From contig NZ_NFIN01000008.1 of NCBI RefSeq assembly GCF_002161765.1, forward strand, positions 51,782-115,781: a stretch of 64,000 nt of DNA. Direction: 5' to 3'. The DNA is from Bacteroides sp. An322 (GTDB taxonomy: Bacteria; Bacteroidota; Bacteroidia; Bacteroidales; Bacteroidaceae). The notes under the pieces were generated by a model, which saw nothing but the letters and a program-made list of their open reading frames with translations, ran no database searches and was not told the DNA's origin. Numbering within the stretch: position 1 is the stretch's first letter; every line of letters begins with the position of its first letter. Position numbers and translations under genes: made by a program. This document shows, piece by piece, positions 53,277 to 62,285 of this stretch.

Positions 53277-53368
53277 TAAATGATTGTGTTTTTGATAATG
53301 TATGGTTATAAATCAGTATGAAAAACTTCTATTGTCCCTGTATTGCTACATTATCGAGCTTGTTGAAT

Positions 53369-53487
53369 AAAAAAAAAAGATACTCCACCCATTCTCTAAT
53401 GGTTGGAGTATCACAACACAAAAACTAAACTAGACTTAACTAAACTATTCTATAAGAAGTTTCACAACTTCTGTTGTTATTATGTAC
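53369..53487 (-). ncRNA. Candidate small RNA with its own promoter and terminator
   Basis: A complete transcription unit in a 361-bp gap with no open reading frame of note. The promoter is TTTG (53523-53520), 20 bp, TATATTTG (53499-53492). The intrinsic terminator is the hairpin GATACTCCAACC...GGTGGAGTATC (53412-53379) followed by ten T's (53378-53369). The predicted RNA is about 115-120 nt and also contains an internal small hairpin (GAAGTTGTGAAACTTC). Function unknown; the terminator could also serve the LytTR gene upstream. Confidence 0.6.
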
Positions 53488-53491
53488 AAGG

Positions 53492-53523
53492 CAAATATAA
53501 ACCTTATATTTAGAAATGACAAA
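53492..53523 (-). promoter_or_regulatory. Promoter of the candidate small RNA
   Basis: TTTG and TATATTTG with a 20-bp spacer on the minus strand, a perfect consensus arrangement. Confidence 0.65.
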
Positions 53524-53582
53524 CGTATTACAGAAAAAACCTCTTTTTTGTCCGCTAAAAATAGTTAAATGAAGGAATAAGT

Positions 53583-54314
53583 TTAAACAATATGTTCGTT
53601 AACATAGTTTTGGAGCTCTTGCTTGTAACTATCAGAGACCGGTATGTAATCTTTCCCGAATACAATACGCCCCTTGTCGATTATTTTTATTTTCTGTTTT
53701 TGCACGATAAACGAACGGTGTACACGGATAAAGCGGTTGGCTGGAAGCTTTTCTTCCATTGCCCGCATACTGATTAAAGACAAGATGGGTTTTTCCATTC
53801 CTTCCAAATGAATTTTAATATAATCTTTCAAACCTTCGATGTATAAGATCTTGTCAAGTTCTATTTGTATCAGTTTGTAATCGCTTTTTACATAGATGTA
53901 TTTTTCTGCGTTTCCTTCTGATTGCCGGAAGATATGGCTTTCTGCCTTTTGCTGAAGTTCAAACCAATGTACGGCTTTATTAACGGCTTCCATAAAATCG
54001 GCATAACTAATCGGTTTCAACAGGTAATCGAGGGCATTGACCCGATATCCGTCTATGGCATATTGGTTGAAAGCTGTGGTAAAGACAATACGGGTGTTCT
54101 CGGACACCATGCGCGAGAATTCCAGCCCGTTTAGTTCGGGCATCTGGATATCCAGAAACAAGAGGTCGGCTGGATGTTCGGGCAATGACTTCATGGCTTG
54201 TACGGCACTTGAGTAGGTTCCGCAAAGCGTTAGTACTGGAGTCTTTTTTACATAGCTTTCCAATAACCCTAATGCAAGGGGTTCGTCATCGATGATAGCG
54301 CAACGTAGGTTCAT
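53583..54314 (-). CDS. LytTR family response regulator
   Basis: 243 residues. Receiver domain at the N terminus with the acidic pair in CAIIDDEPLALG and the phosphorylated Asp in LLFLDIQMPELNG. The C-terminal half is a LytTR DNA-binding domain (KILYIEGLKDYIKIHL, ISMRAMEEKLPANRFIRVHRSFIV). Paired with the LytS-like kinase 54311-55384, overlapping by 4 bp (ATGA type). It probably controls the exporter upstream or itself. Confidence 0.93.
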   Translation of the reverse strand: MNLRCAIIDDEPLALGLLESYVKKTPVLTLCGTYSSAVQAMKSLPEHPADLLFLDIQMPELNGLEFSRMVSENTRIVFTTAFNQYAIDGYRVNALDYLLKPISYADFMEAVNKAVHWFELQQKAESHIFRQSEGNAEKYIYVKSDYKLIQIELDKILYIEGLKDYIKIHLEGMEKPILSLISMRAMEEKLPANRFIRVHRSFIVQKQKIKIIDKGRIVFGKDYIPVSDSYKQELQNYVNEHIV

Positions 54315-55384
54315 GCTTGTTTATTTAGAGGTGAATGATGTAACTTGATTTTCAGGGAAGAGATGTATTCGCTTCCGTCTGCCGAAAGGCTTCGTTCCCA
54401 TTGGTAATTTCCCGGGTAAATTAGTTCCAGGCGTTTGCTTACTTGTTCCAGCCCGATTCCCGAACCGCTTTTGTCGGTACGGGTTTTGGGGTAATTGCTG
54501 TTCCGTATGGTGCAATGTATTTGGTCTTCCGTTTCGCCTATGGCAATGCGGATGAAACTGGGTTCGGTAGGGGATATGCCATGCTTAAATGCGTTTTCTA
54601 TCAGTGAGATAAAAAGAAGCGGTGCAATAGGGGTCTGGCTATCCGGCTTGATGTCGAACGAGGTCTCTATCGTGACTTGCGGAGAGACCCGGATGCGCAT
54701 CAGTTCGATATAGTTTTTGATGAAATCGATTTCTTTTGCCAGCGGAACAAACATTTGCTGGTTATCGTAGAGGACATACCGCAATAATTTGCTCAGTTCT
54801 TGTACGGCTTGTTGCGCCTTGTCGGTATCGAATGCAATCAAGGCGTAGATGTTATTTAATGTATTGAGAAGGAAATGCGGATTCAATTGGTTGCGGAGGT
54901 TTTTCAGTTCTGCTTCGGTCAGGCTTTTCAGTGCTTCGCGCTGGGCTGCCTTATCTTGATTCCAGCGTAGGCTCATGCGGATAGCTACGCTAAGCCCTGC
55001 AGAGAATATCAGTCCCGACATATCGCGCAAATAGAAAATGAATTGCGGAGGCAGGGGACGGTTGAAATCAGCGGGGGGAGGGTTAAACAGATTATTCAGA
55101 TAACGTAAGCTGAAGGTCATGCAGATGATTATGAGGAAGTTGATAAGCAGAAAGCGCTTGGTATGTTCGTGGAAAAGGATATGAGGGATAAGCACGAAAT
55201 AGTTCAGGTAGAAGATGATGAAGGTAGATGCCGGGAAAAGGCTATGATGGAAAAAGGCATCCCAGTCAATCGTGCCGTTGGTGCGTTGCACGAAAAAAAG
55301 GGGGAACGCAAAGAACAGTCCCCAGCAGATGATATGTATCAGGGCTTCCAAAGAATGGCGGTGAATGTCTGTCGTTTGTTTCAT
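54311..55384 (-). CDS. LytS/YesM-type sensor histidine kinase
   Basis: 357 residues. Four or so membrane helices (LIHIICWGLFFAFPLFF, STFIIFYLNYFVLIPHIL, FLLINFLIIICMTF, SGLIFSAGLSVAIRM), then the His_kinase domain with NQLNPHFLLNTLNNIYALI (phosphoacceptor His) and an HATPase fold (SLIENAFKHGI and GSGIGLEQVSKRL). It belongs to the LytS/YpdA kind paired with LytTR regulators. The start at 55384 follows the -7 box at 55407-55414. It is downstream of the exporter's terminator, so it has its own promoter. Confidence 0.92.
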   Translation of the reverse strand: MKQTTDIHRHSLEALIHIICWGLFFAFPLFFVQRTNGTIDWDAFFHHSLFPASTFIIFYLNYFVLIPHILFHEHTKRFLLINFLIIICMTFSLRYLNNLFNPPPADFNRPLPPQFIFYLRDMSGLIFSAGLSVAIRMSLRWNQDKAAQREALKSLTEAELKNLRNQLNPHFLLNTLNNIYALIAFDTDKAQQAVQELSKLLRYVLYDNQQMFVPLAKEIDFIKNYIELMRIRVSPQVTIETSFDIKPDSQTPIAPLLFISLIENAFKHGISPTEPSFIRIAIGETEDQIHCTIRNSNYPKTRTDKSGSGIGLEQVSKRLELIYPGNYQWERSLSADGSEYISSLKIKLHHSPLNKQA

Positions 55385-55406
55385 GGCGTATAAAGTAAAT
55401 GATGTA

Positions 55407-55414
55407 CAAAGATA
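55407..55414 (-). promoter_or_regulatory. -7 box of the kinase-regulator pair
   Basis: Minus-strand TATCTTTG at 55414-55407, 23 bp before the kinase ATG, right after the terminator hairpin of the exporter operon. Confidence 0.55.
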
Positions 55415-55425
55415 CAGGTAATTTT

Positions 55426-55470
55426 TAAAAAATCCGGCTACAGGGAGCAAGCTCCTGTATGTAGCCGGAT
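55426..55470 (-). terminator. Intrinsic terminator of the MacAB operon
   Basis: On the minus strand ATCCGGCTACA pairs with TGTAGCCGGAT (stem 55470-55432, with an inner AGGAGC/GCTCCC stem), followed by a T tract. It separates the exporter operon from the kinase genes 80 bp past the permease stop. Confidence 0.8.
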
Positions 55471-55552
55471 TAAAGAAACCAAAGTTATGAAGAACAAAGT
55501 TATTTTAGCGGAACTTTCACAAGCTCCGGAACTAAAATCAAACGTAATGCCG

Positions 55553-56773
55553 TTATTCGTAGCGCAGGGCTTCAATCGGGTCAAGGTCGGCGGCTTTCTT
55601 TGCCGGATACCATCCGAAGAAGACTCCTGTCAACGTACATACGGCGAAGGAGAGCAATACACTCCACGGCTGGATGAAGACAGGCCAGTGTGCCACGGTT
55701 TTGATGACAAAACTGGCTCCGCATCCCAATATGACGCCTATCAGTCCTCCCGTGATGCTGATTAAAATGGACTCAATCAGGAATTGCGAGAGAATATCGA
55801 TGCCTCGTGCTCCTACCGACATGCGTAGACCGATTTCGCGGGTACGTTCGGTGACCGAAACATACATGATGTTCATGATTCCAATGCCTCCTACAACGAG
55901 TGAAATGCCTGCAATACAAGCTAATAGGGTCGTCATCAAGTCGGTTGTCGTGTTGAGCATCGAGCTTAATTCCTGTTGGGTACGGATAGTAAAATCATTC
56001 TCATCGGTCGTTTTCAGCTTGTGCTCGCGGCGCAAGACAGAAGTGATTTCGTCTACAGCTTCATCGGTCATGTCTTCGGTCAATGCCGATGCAAATATAC
56101 CACTTAAATAGGTTTGCGCCAACAAACGTTTCATAACAGTTGTATAAGGAGCTAAAACAATATCGTCTTGGTCTTGTCCCATGGAGTTATATCCTTTCGA
56201 TTTCAAGACGCCGATAACCCGGAGCGGGATTTTGTTGCATCGGATGACTTTACCGATAGGGTCGCTTCCGTCAGGGAAAAGGTTGTCGGCAATGGTTTTC
56301 CCGATGATGCATACTTTGGCAGCCGTGCGGATATCGTTTTCGCTGAATTTTTCTCCTTGTTCTACCGTGAGTTGGCGGATTTCCAGATAGTCGTTGCTGC
56401 ATCCGGTCACGGAAGAAGGGTAGTTGTTCGAGCCTGCGATGAGTTGCCCCGAAGAAGATACATTGGGGCTGACGGCGGCAAGATAGACGCATTCATCACG
56501 TAGCTTTTCGTAGTTTTCCAGTTTCAATGTCTGCATGGCTGAAGGGTCTTGGCGCACACCGCCCCGCATTTCGGCACCCGGATGAATCATAATCATGTTC
56601 GACCCCATTTCCGAAATCTGTTGCTGGATGCTCCGTTTGGAGCCTTGCCCGATGGCGAGCATGGCAATAACCGAAGCTACGCCGATGATGATTCCCAGCA
56701 TGGTGAGAAAGGCGCGGAGCTTGTTGTTCGCCAAAGCCCGAAGGGCTATCTTAAATAGGTTTGTTCCGTTCAT
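55553..56773 (-). CDS. MacB-type ABC transporter permease
   Basis: 406 residues. N-terminal helix (LRAFLTMLGIIIGVASVIAML), a periplasmic MacB core (GSNMIMIHPGAEMRGG and ...), then three helices near the C terminus with GGIGIMNIMYVSVTERTREIG, and LIGVILGCGASF. MacB family proteins move a load through a periplasmic adaptor and TolC channel by mechanotransmission. Permease only; the ATPase is separate (56985-57737). Confidence 0.9.
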   Translation of the reverse strand: MNGTNLFKIALRALANNKLRAFLTMLGIIIGVASVIAMLAIGQGSKRSIQQQISEMGSNMIMIHPGAEMRGGVRQDPSAMQTLKLENYEKLRDECVYLAAVSPNVSSSGQLIAGSNNYPSSVTGCSNDYLEIRQLTVEQGEKFSENDIRTAAKVCIIGKTIADNLFPDGSDPIGKVIRCNKIPLRVIGVLKSKGYNSMGQDQDDIVLAPYTTVMKRLLAQTYLSGIFASALTEDMTDEAVDEITSVLRREHKLKTTDENDFTIRTQQELSSMLNTTTDLMTTLLACIAGISLVVGGIGIMNIMYVSVTERTREIGLRMSVGARGIDILSQFLIESILISITGGLIGVILGCGASFVIKTVAHWPVFIQPWSVLLSFAVCTLTGVFFGWYPAKKAADLDPIEALRYE

Positions 56774-56834
56774 GTTATCTTTTGTTTTTTTATCGTTGGC
56801 GCAGAAAGAAGCGGATGCTTTTTCCCGCGGTTTT

Positions 56835-56944
56835 ATGTCTTTTTGAACGAAGCCTGCTTCCTTGGCTGATGAAGCCTGCTTCGTTGGCGGATGGACTTAG
56901 CTTCATTGGCGGATGAAGCCGTATGCATTTATGTCAGCACCTGA
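56835..56944. repeat. 22-bp period imperfect tandem array (locus E)
   Basis: Units start at 56835, 56857, 56879, 56901 and 56923, exactly 22 bp apart; halves are CTTCNTTGGCG / GATGAAGCCNN in form. It shares GATGAAGCCTGCTTCGTT (18 bp) with locus A. It lies in the 211-bp gap between the ATPase and the permease genes of one operon. Confidence 0.85.
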
Positions 56945-56984
56945 CTGCCTTTTTGGCAGTATATAGATGTTTGGAGCCGGTTGG

Positions 56985-57737
56985 TCATGCATCATCCTCG
57001 TCGTTCTTGGGTAAAGCGGCAAGCGTCTCAGCGGCTGACAAGATGTTCGGATTCACTTTGTCTTCTATCACATGCCCGTCGCGAAGGCGGATATTCCGGC
57101 TGCTGTATTGGGCAAGGTCGGGATTGTGGGTGACGAAAATGATGGTCCGCCCTTCGGCATGCAGCTTTTGGAGCAATACCAAAATCTCAAAAGAAGTCCG
57201 TGTATCCAGGTTTCCGGTCGCTTCATCCGCTAAGATAACGGCTGGATTGTTTACCAAGGCGCGGGCGATAGCCACACGTTGCATTTGTCCTCCCGACATT
57301 TGGTTGGACTTATGCTCTAACCGGTCGCCTAATCCTACCGCGATAAGTGCCTGAATGGCTCTTGCACGCCGTTCGGCAGCACTGACTGTAGGGTTGTACA
57401 TAAGCGGAAGTTCCACGTTGGCAACGGCGGTTGTCTTGGGCAGAAGGTTGTAATTCTGGAACACGAAACCAATCTTGCGGTTGCGCAGGACGGCGCGTTG
57501 CGATTTGCTCATGGTGCGTACCGATACACCGTCCAGATAATATTCTCCGCTGGTTGGAGTATCAAGGCATCCTAACGTATTGAGGAGCGTTGATTTCCCG
57601 GAACCGGAAGTTCCCATGATAGTGACGAATTCCCCTTCGTTGATAGTGAATGAGATGCCCCGCAATGCATGGACCACCTCATCGCCCACGATGAAGTTCC
57701 GCTTGATGTTCTGTAATTCGATAACCGTTTTACTCAT
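56985..57737 (-). CDS. ABC transporter ATP-binding protein (MacB/LolD type)
   Basis: 250 residues. Walker A GTSGSGKSTLL, Q-loop in FVFQNYNLLP, signature SGGQMQRVAIARAL and Walker B VILADEATGNLD. It powers the permease encoded downstream. The ending (after about 225) is variable. The start at 57737 (MSKTVIELQNIKRNF) is canonical. Confidence 0.92.
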   Translation of the reverse strand: MSKTVIELQNIKRNFIVGDEVVHALRGISFTINEGEFVTIMGTSGSGKSTLLNTLGCLDTPTSGEYYLDGVSVRTMSKSQRAVLRNRKIGFVFQNYNLLPKTTAVANVELPLMYNPTVSAAERRARAIQALIAVGLGDRLEHKSNQMSGGQMQRVAIARALVNNPAVILADEATGNLDTRTSFEILVLLQKLHAEGRTIIFVTHNPDLAQYSSRNIRLRDGHVIEDKVNPNILSAAETLAALPKNDEDDA

Positions 57738-57761
57738 ATCCGTACAATCTCTTTTACCTTC

Positions 57762-58985
57762 TTATTTCTTTTCTTTATTTTTGTCACGTCCCGGAGGGCC
57801 TGGCATGAAAGGGCTTCGTTCGCCTTGTGGTTCGGCTTCAGACATTTCGGGGAAAGGGCTTGCCACTACGGCTTCGGTCACTACAGCAGTCCCTTCGCTG
57901 AGGCCTTCTATGATTTCGGTCTTGGCTCCGTCGCTAAGTCCGGTCTTTACCGGATGGGCTGTAAACACATTGTTCTCCAGTGTCCATACTTTCGGTGTTC
58001 CGGCACAGTCTTTTATTTCACGTCCGCCTGCGATTTCTTTATTAGGCGTAAAGCGCAGGGCTTTTGCCGGAACGGTCAGCACGTTGTCGCGTATCTGTGT
58101 GTAGATAGTGACATTGGCGGTCAGGCGCGGTTTCAGTTTCAGGTCGGGATTGTTGGCACTGATTACCACTTCATAGGTCACTACGGTGCTTTCGCTGCTT
58201 GATGCAGAACTGCTTGAACTGCTGTTGACACTTCCCAAGCGCACTTGTTTCACTTCTCCTTCGAAAGTGTCGTCGGGATAAGCATCTACGGTAAATGTAA
58301 CTTTAGCCCCGTCAACTACTCCGGCTATATCGGCTTCGTCTACATCGGCTACTACCTGCATTTGGGTCAGGTCGGCGGCGATAGTGAAGAGGGTCGGGGT
58401 TTCGAATCCGGATGCTACGGTCTGGCCTTCTTCCACGTCTTTGCTGGTCACGATTCCGTCAATCGGTGAGGTAATAGTGGCATACGACAGATTCCGTTCG
58501 GCTTTCGAGAGTTCTGCTTGTGCCTGTTCGTATGTGCTTTGGGCACGTTGGTAATCGTAAGTCGATTGTTCGTAATCAGTATCGCTTATCAGTTGCTTTT
58601 CGTGCAATTTCCGGTTCCGTTCATAGAGCTTTTTCTGGTATTCGTATTCTGCTTTTGCTCCGTTGTAAGTGGCTTGTGCCGATTGAAGGTCGCTCAGCAA
58701 AGTCACTCTATCCATTTCGGCGATTATTTCGCCTTGTTTGACGATGGAGTTATAATCTACGTAGATTTTGTCGATAATACCCGATACCTGTGTACCGACT
58801 TCGACTTCGGTTACGGGTTCAATGGTTCCTGTGGCAGTAATGGAGTTGCTCACACTGCCTATTTGTGCCTTCTCTGTAGCGAAGTCTACTTTGCTTTTTG
58901 CTTTGGCTCCGCCGAATATCCAACATCCTGCGATAATCAGTACAACGATGACTGCAATGATAATCAGTGTCTTCTTGTTTTTCAT
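57762..58985 (-). CDS. MacA-type periplasmic adaptor
   Basis: 407 residues. Membrane anchor (TLIIIAVIVVLIIAGCWIFGG), then the lipoyl-like halves (EVGTQVSGIIDKIYVDYNSIVKQGEIIAEMD and ATITSPIDGIVTSKDVEEGQ), a long helical hairpin with AQATYNGAKAEYEYQKKLYERN, a beta-barrel domain, and a Ser-rich stretch (SSSSSASSSES). It links the ABC transporter to the TolC protein encoded upstream. The C terminus is basic and Pro-rich. Confidence 0.9.
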   Translation of the reverse strand: MKNKKTLIIIAVIVVLIIAGCWIFGGAKAKSKVDFATEKAQIGSVSNSITATGTIEPVTEVEVGTQVSGIIDKIYVDYNSIVKQGEIIAEMDRVTLLSDLQSAQATYNGAKAEYEYQKKLYERNRKLHEKQLISDTDYEQSTYDYQRAQSTYEQAQAELSKAERNLSYATITSPIDGIVTSKDVEEGQTVASGFETPTLFTIAADLTQMQVVADVDEADIAGVVDGAKVTFTVDAYPDDTFEGEVKQVRLGSVNSSSSSSASSSESTVVTYEVVISANNPDLKLKPRLTANVTIYTQIRDNVLTVPAKALRFTPNKEIAGGREIKDCAGTPKVWTLENNVFTAHPVKTGLSDGAKTEIIEGLSEGTAVVTEAVVASPFPEMSEAEPQGERSPFMPGPPGRDKNKEKK

Positions 58986-58999
58986 CTTGTTGCTTGTTA

Positions 59000-60352
59000 T
59001 TATAATTCAATATTGTTTCCTGCGTAAAAATTCAATAAGGTGCGGTTTAAAATAGCCATGTACTTGGCTTGTACCAATTCTTGTTTGGCACTCAGCAGGT
59101 TATTTTTCTCGGTAAGTAGTTCAACCGTATTTTTCATGCCTAAGTTGAATTGTTCGCTTACCATGTCGAAACTGGTTTGGCTGCTTTTGACTTTGGTCTC
59201 GGCTGCTGCATATTGCTGCTGGGCGTTCAGTGCATCCAACCATAAGCTTTCAATGGTGCTATACAGTTCTTTCTGCTTGTTTACCAATTCTAATTGGCTG
59301 GTATTGTACTGAAGTTTTGCTTTTTGTACGTTGCTTTTGTTCTGCCTGTTGTCGAATATCGGAATGCTTAAGTTGATGCCGATCATGTTGTTCCAGCCGT
59401 ATTTCATCTGTTGTGCCCAATTATTTGTGCTGGCACTGTTGGTCGTACTCGAACTGGAAGCGGAAAGGCTAATCGTAGGATAATATCCTGATTTTGCGGC
59501 TGATATGCCTAACTTAGCGTTTTCGATGCTCAATCTTCCGCTTTGGATTTCGGGACGTATGGCAAGTGCCGTTTGGTAAATGTCGGTTTGGCTGGGCAAT
59601 AATTTCATAACGTCTTCATTGTCCAACTGAGGCAAGATTAAATCCATTTCTTCTGTCCCGTCTAATTCAAGAAGTTGCTTTAATTGTAATTTGTAATTCC
59701 GTAAGGAACTTTCGGCGGAAACGACTTGGTATTTATCGTTGCTGACTTGCGCTTCTAGTTGGGCAAGATCGGCTTTCGAGATGCTTCCTTCATTAAACAG
59801 TTCTTTCCCTCTTTGGTAAGTAGCTTCACTCACTTCCAACGTGCCTTTGTTGATGCGGATGGATTCATCGGCATATAGGATTTGGATAAAGAGTTGGGCT
59901 ATCTGTTCTTGAAGCATGTTCTCGGTTTCAGAAACACTCAATTGGGCGATGTCTCTGTTGGTCTTTTGTTGTTTCAGGTTGTTTAACCGTTTCCCTCCGT
60001 TCCACAAAGTCCATTGAGCATTTAAGCCGTAATTCCCATTATACGTGGTCTTGTCATTACTGCTGATGATTTCTGTACCGCTGACCGTTGCGCTTTGTTC
60101 TTGGTAGGGACGGTTGACCATATTATGCCCTGTGCTGAACGATAAGGTAGGGAAAAGGCTGGCACGTGCATCCTTAATGTCTATTTCACTTTCCTGAAGT
60201 GAAATCTTGTCTTGTTGTAACTGAATGTTTTTTTCTAATGCATAGTTGATACAGTCTTCCAACGTCCAGCTTTTCTTTCCTTCATTGTCTTGTGCATAGA
60301 AAGGAATACTTGCCGTTAAAAGTGTAAACATGCAGATGACCCGTAATTTCAT
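59000..60352 (-). CDS. TolC family outer membrane channel
   Basis: 450 residues. Signal peptide (MKLRVICMFTLLTASIPFYA), then WTLEDCINYALEKNIQLQQ typical for outer membrane efflux proteins. Two OEP coiled-coil repeats. First gene of the operon, followed by the adaptor 14 bp downstream. Both this and the 7911 gene are TolC family members but differ in sequence. Confidence 0.92.
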   Translation of the reverse strand: MKLRVICMFTLLTASIPFYAQDNEGKKSWTLEDCINYALEKNIQLQQDKISLQESEIDIKDARASLFPTLSFSTGHNMVNRPYQEQSATVSGTEIISSNDKTTYNGNYGLNAQWTLWNGGKRLNNLKQQKTNRDIAQLSVSETENMLQEQIAQLFIQILYADESIRINKGTLEVSEATYQRGKELFNEGSISKADLAQLEAQVSNDKYQVVSAESSLRNYKLQLKQLLELDGTEEMDLILPQLDNEDVMKLLPSQTDIYQTALAIRPEIQSGRLSIENAKLGISAAKSGYYPTISLSASSSSTTNSASTNNWAQQMKYGWNNMIGINLSIPIFDNRQNKSNVQKAKLQYNTSQLELVNKQKELYSTIESLWLDALNAQQQYAAAETKVKSSQTSFDMVSEQFNLGMKNTVELLTEKNNLLSAKQELVQAKYMAILNRTLLNFYAGNNIEL

Positions 60353-60378
60353 ATATTATTCGTTTAGTTTTAACAATA

Positions 60379-60410
60379 CAAAAGTATGACTCTTTCAGGA
60401 AAGTATCAAA
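60379..60410 (-). promoter_or_regulatory. Promoter of the MacAB-TolC operon
   Basis: Minus-strand TACTTTTG at 60386-60379, with TTTG at 60410-60407 and a 20 bp spacer; ATG 26 bp downstream. Confidence 0.7.
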
Positions 60411-60446
60411 TGATTTAGATTAATGGATAAATTCTACAGATAAAGA

Positions 60447-60478
60447 CTTGCTTTTTACCGATAAAAGGTTTTTCTTTG
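60447..60478 (+). promoter_or_regulatory. Promoter of DUF4492-cydAB
   Basis: CTTG at 60447-60450, 20 bp spacer, TTTCTTTG at 60471-60478; ATG 21 bp downstream at 60500. Confidence 0.55.
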
Positions 60479-60499
60479 TAATCATTATAAAACTAAATT

Positions 60500-60727
60500 A
60501 TGATTAAAACACAAATCCTTCGTATATGGAAGTTTTATTGGGACGGTTTTCGTTCGATGACTATCGGACGGACGCTGTGGGCTCTTATCCTGATAAAGCT
60601 GTTCATTATGTTTGCCATATTGAAATTGTTTTTCTTTCCTGATTTCTTGAGTGGGAAGACTTCGGAAGAGAAACAGGAGTACGTAGGGCATGAATTAATT
60701 AACCGTTCTGCTAAATCAATTAACTAA
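60500..60727 (+). CDS. DUF4492 protein, cyd-associated
   Basis: 75 residues with one membrane helix (about 24-44, LWALILIKLFIMFAILKLFF), a basic N-terminal part (IWKFYWDGFRSMTIG) and a charged tail. It matches DUF4492, found before cydA in Bacteroidetes. A role in cytochrome bd assembly or as a small subunit like CydX is likely but inferred. It is 16 bp before cydA. Confidence 0.88.
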   Translation: MIKTQILRIWKFYWDGFRSMTIGRTLWALILIKLFIMFAILKLFFFPDFLSGKTSEEKQEYVGHELINRSAKSIN

Positions 60728-60743
60728 ATAATTAAAGAAACGT

Positions 60744-62243
60744 ATGTTAGAAAGTATTGACACTTCGATGATTGATTGGTCAAGAGCCCAATTTGCCTTG
60801 ACCGCAATGTACCATTGGCTGTTTGTACCGCTCACGTTGGGGCTTGCCGTAATTATGGGACTAATGGAGACTTTGTATGTCATTTCTGGGAATGAGTATT
60901 GGAAACGGACTGCTAAGTTCTGGATGAAACTGTTTGGAATCAATTTTGCCGTAGGGGTCGCTACTGGCTTGATTCTTGAATTTCAGTTTGGTACTAACTG
61001 GAGTAACTATTCTTGGTTTGTAGGAGATATTTTCGGCGCTCCTTTGGCAATCGAAGGGATTGTTGCCTTTTTCATGGAAGCTACATTTGTGGCGGTGATG
61101 TTTTTCGGTTGGAATAAGGTGAGCAAGAAATTCCATTTGGCATCAACATGGCTGACAGGGCTGGGCGCTACATTTTCGGCATGGTGGATTTTAGTAGCTA
61201 ACTCATGGATGCAATATCCGGTAGGTATGGCTTTTAATCCAGATACCGTGCGTAATGAGATGGTTGATTTTTGGGCTGTGGCTTTTTCGCCAGTAGCTGT
61301 GACAAAATTCTTTCATACCGTATTGAGCAGTTGGATGCTGGGCGCGGTTTTTGTAATTGGTGTAAGTGCTTGGTTCTTATTGCGTAAACGGGAAAAAGAA
61401 TTTGCGGTTGGGAGCATGAAAATTGCAGCAATGGTCGGTTTGTTCGCTTCGTTGGTGACTGCTTTTACCGGTGATAAATCGGCTTATCAAGTGGCTCAAT
61501 GCCAACCAATGAAACTGGCGGCAATGGAGGCTTTGTATGATGGAGGTACGAATGAAGCTTTGACTGTAGTCGGTGACATAAAAATTCCGAAGATGCTTTC
61601 TTATTTGGCGACTCATGATTTTGAAGGATATGTGCCGGGTATCAATAATATTTTATTGGGCGGATATATATTGCCGGACGGTACGGAGGCTCTTCCTGCA
61701 TTGGAGAAAATGAAGAACGGCAAAAAGGCTATAGCTGCTTTGGCTGATTACCGTGAAGCTAAACAGGCTGGTAATCAAGCGGAAATGAATGCTGCCCGTG
61801 AGACAATTGAGGAAAATATGCCTTATTTCGGATATGGATATATTGATGATCCTAATTCGTTGGTGCCTAATGTATGGCTATCGTTTTGGGCTTTCCGTGT
61901 AATGGTGGGACTGGGAATGTATTTCATTGTTTTCTTTGCCTTGATTTTGTTTTTGGCGCGGAAACGTAAATTGTCTGAGTTCAATTGGTTACATTATATT
62001 GCGTTGATAAGCATACCTTTGGCTTATCTTGCCAGTCAGGCGGGGTGGATTGTGGCAGAAGTCGGACGCCAGCCTTGGACAATCCAAGATTTGCTTCCGG
62101 TCAATGCGGCGATTTCGAGATTAGAGACGGGCTCTGTAGTGACTACCTTCTTTATTTTCCTGATTCTTTTTACGGTATTGCTGATAGCCGAAATTGGCAT
62201 TATGCTGAAAGCAATTCAGAAAGGTCCTGAAGAAAAGGCTTGA
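60744..62243 (+). CDS. cydA: Cytochrome bd ubiquinol oxidase subunit I
   Basis: 499 residues, nine or so membrane helices. The haem ligands are His24 (AMYHWLFVPLT), His191 (FFHTVLSSWMLG) and the Met in WAFRVMVG; Glu104 (AIEGIVAFFMEATF) is in the proton path. The short Q-loop type. It oxidises menaquinol and reduces oxygen to water with very high affinity, allowing life in nanomolar oxygen. Forms a complex with CydB and a small subunit. Confidence 0.95.
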   Translation: MLESIDTSMIDWSRAQFALTAMYHWLFVPLTLGLAVIMGLMETLYVISGNEYWKRTAKFWMKLFGINFAVGVATGLILEFQFGTNWSNYSWFVGDIFGAPLAIEGIVAFFMEATFVAVMFFGWNKVSKKFHLASTWLTGLGATFSAWWILVANSWMQYPVGMAFNPDTVRNEMVDFWAVAFSPVAVTKFFHTVLSSWMLGAVFVIGVSAWFLLRKREKEFAVGSMKIAAMVGLFASLVTAFTGDKSAYQVAQCQPMKLAAMEALYDGGTNEALTVVGDIKIPKMLSYLATHDFEGYVPGINNILLGGYILPDGTEALPALEKMKNGKKAIAALADYREAKQAGNQAEMNAARETIEENMPYFGYGYIDDPNSLVPNVWLSFWAFRVMVGLGMYFIVFFALILFLARKRKLSEFNWLHYIALISIPLAYLASQAGWIVAEVGRQPWTIQDLLPVNAAISRLETGSVVTTFFIFLILFTVLLIAEIGIMLKAIQKGPEEKA

Positions 62244-62285
62244 ATCTATAGTTAACGGATTAATTTATTATAAATACAATTCATT

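Noticed and set aside
55487..55765. 92-residue plus-strand ORF at 55487
   Set aside because: Antisense to the MacB permease 3' end; no homology and no promoter.
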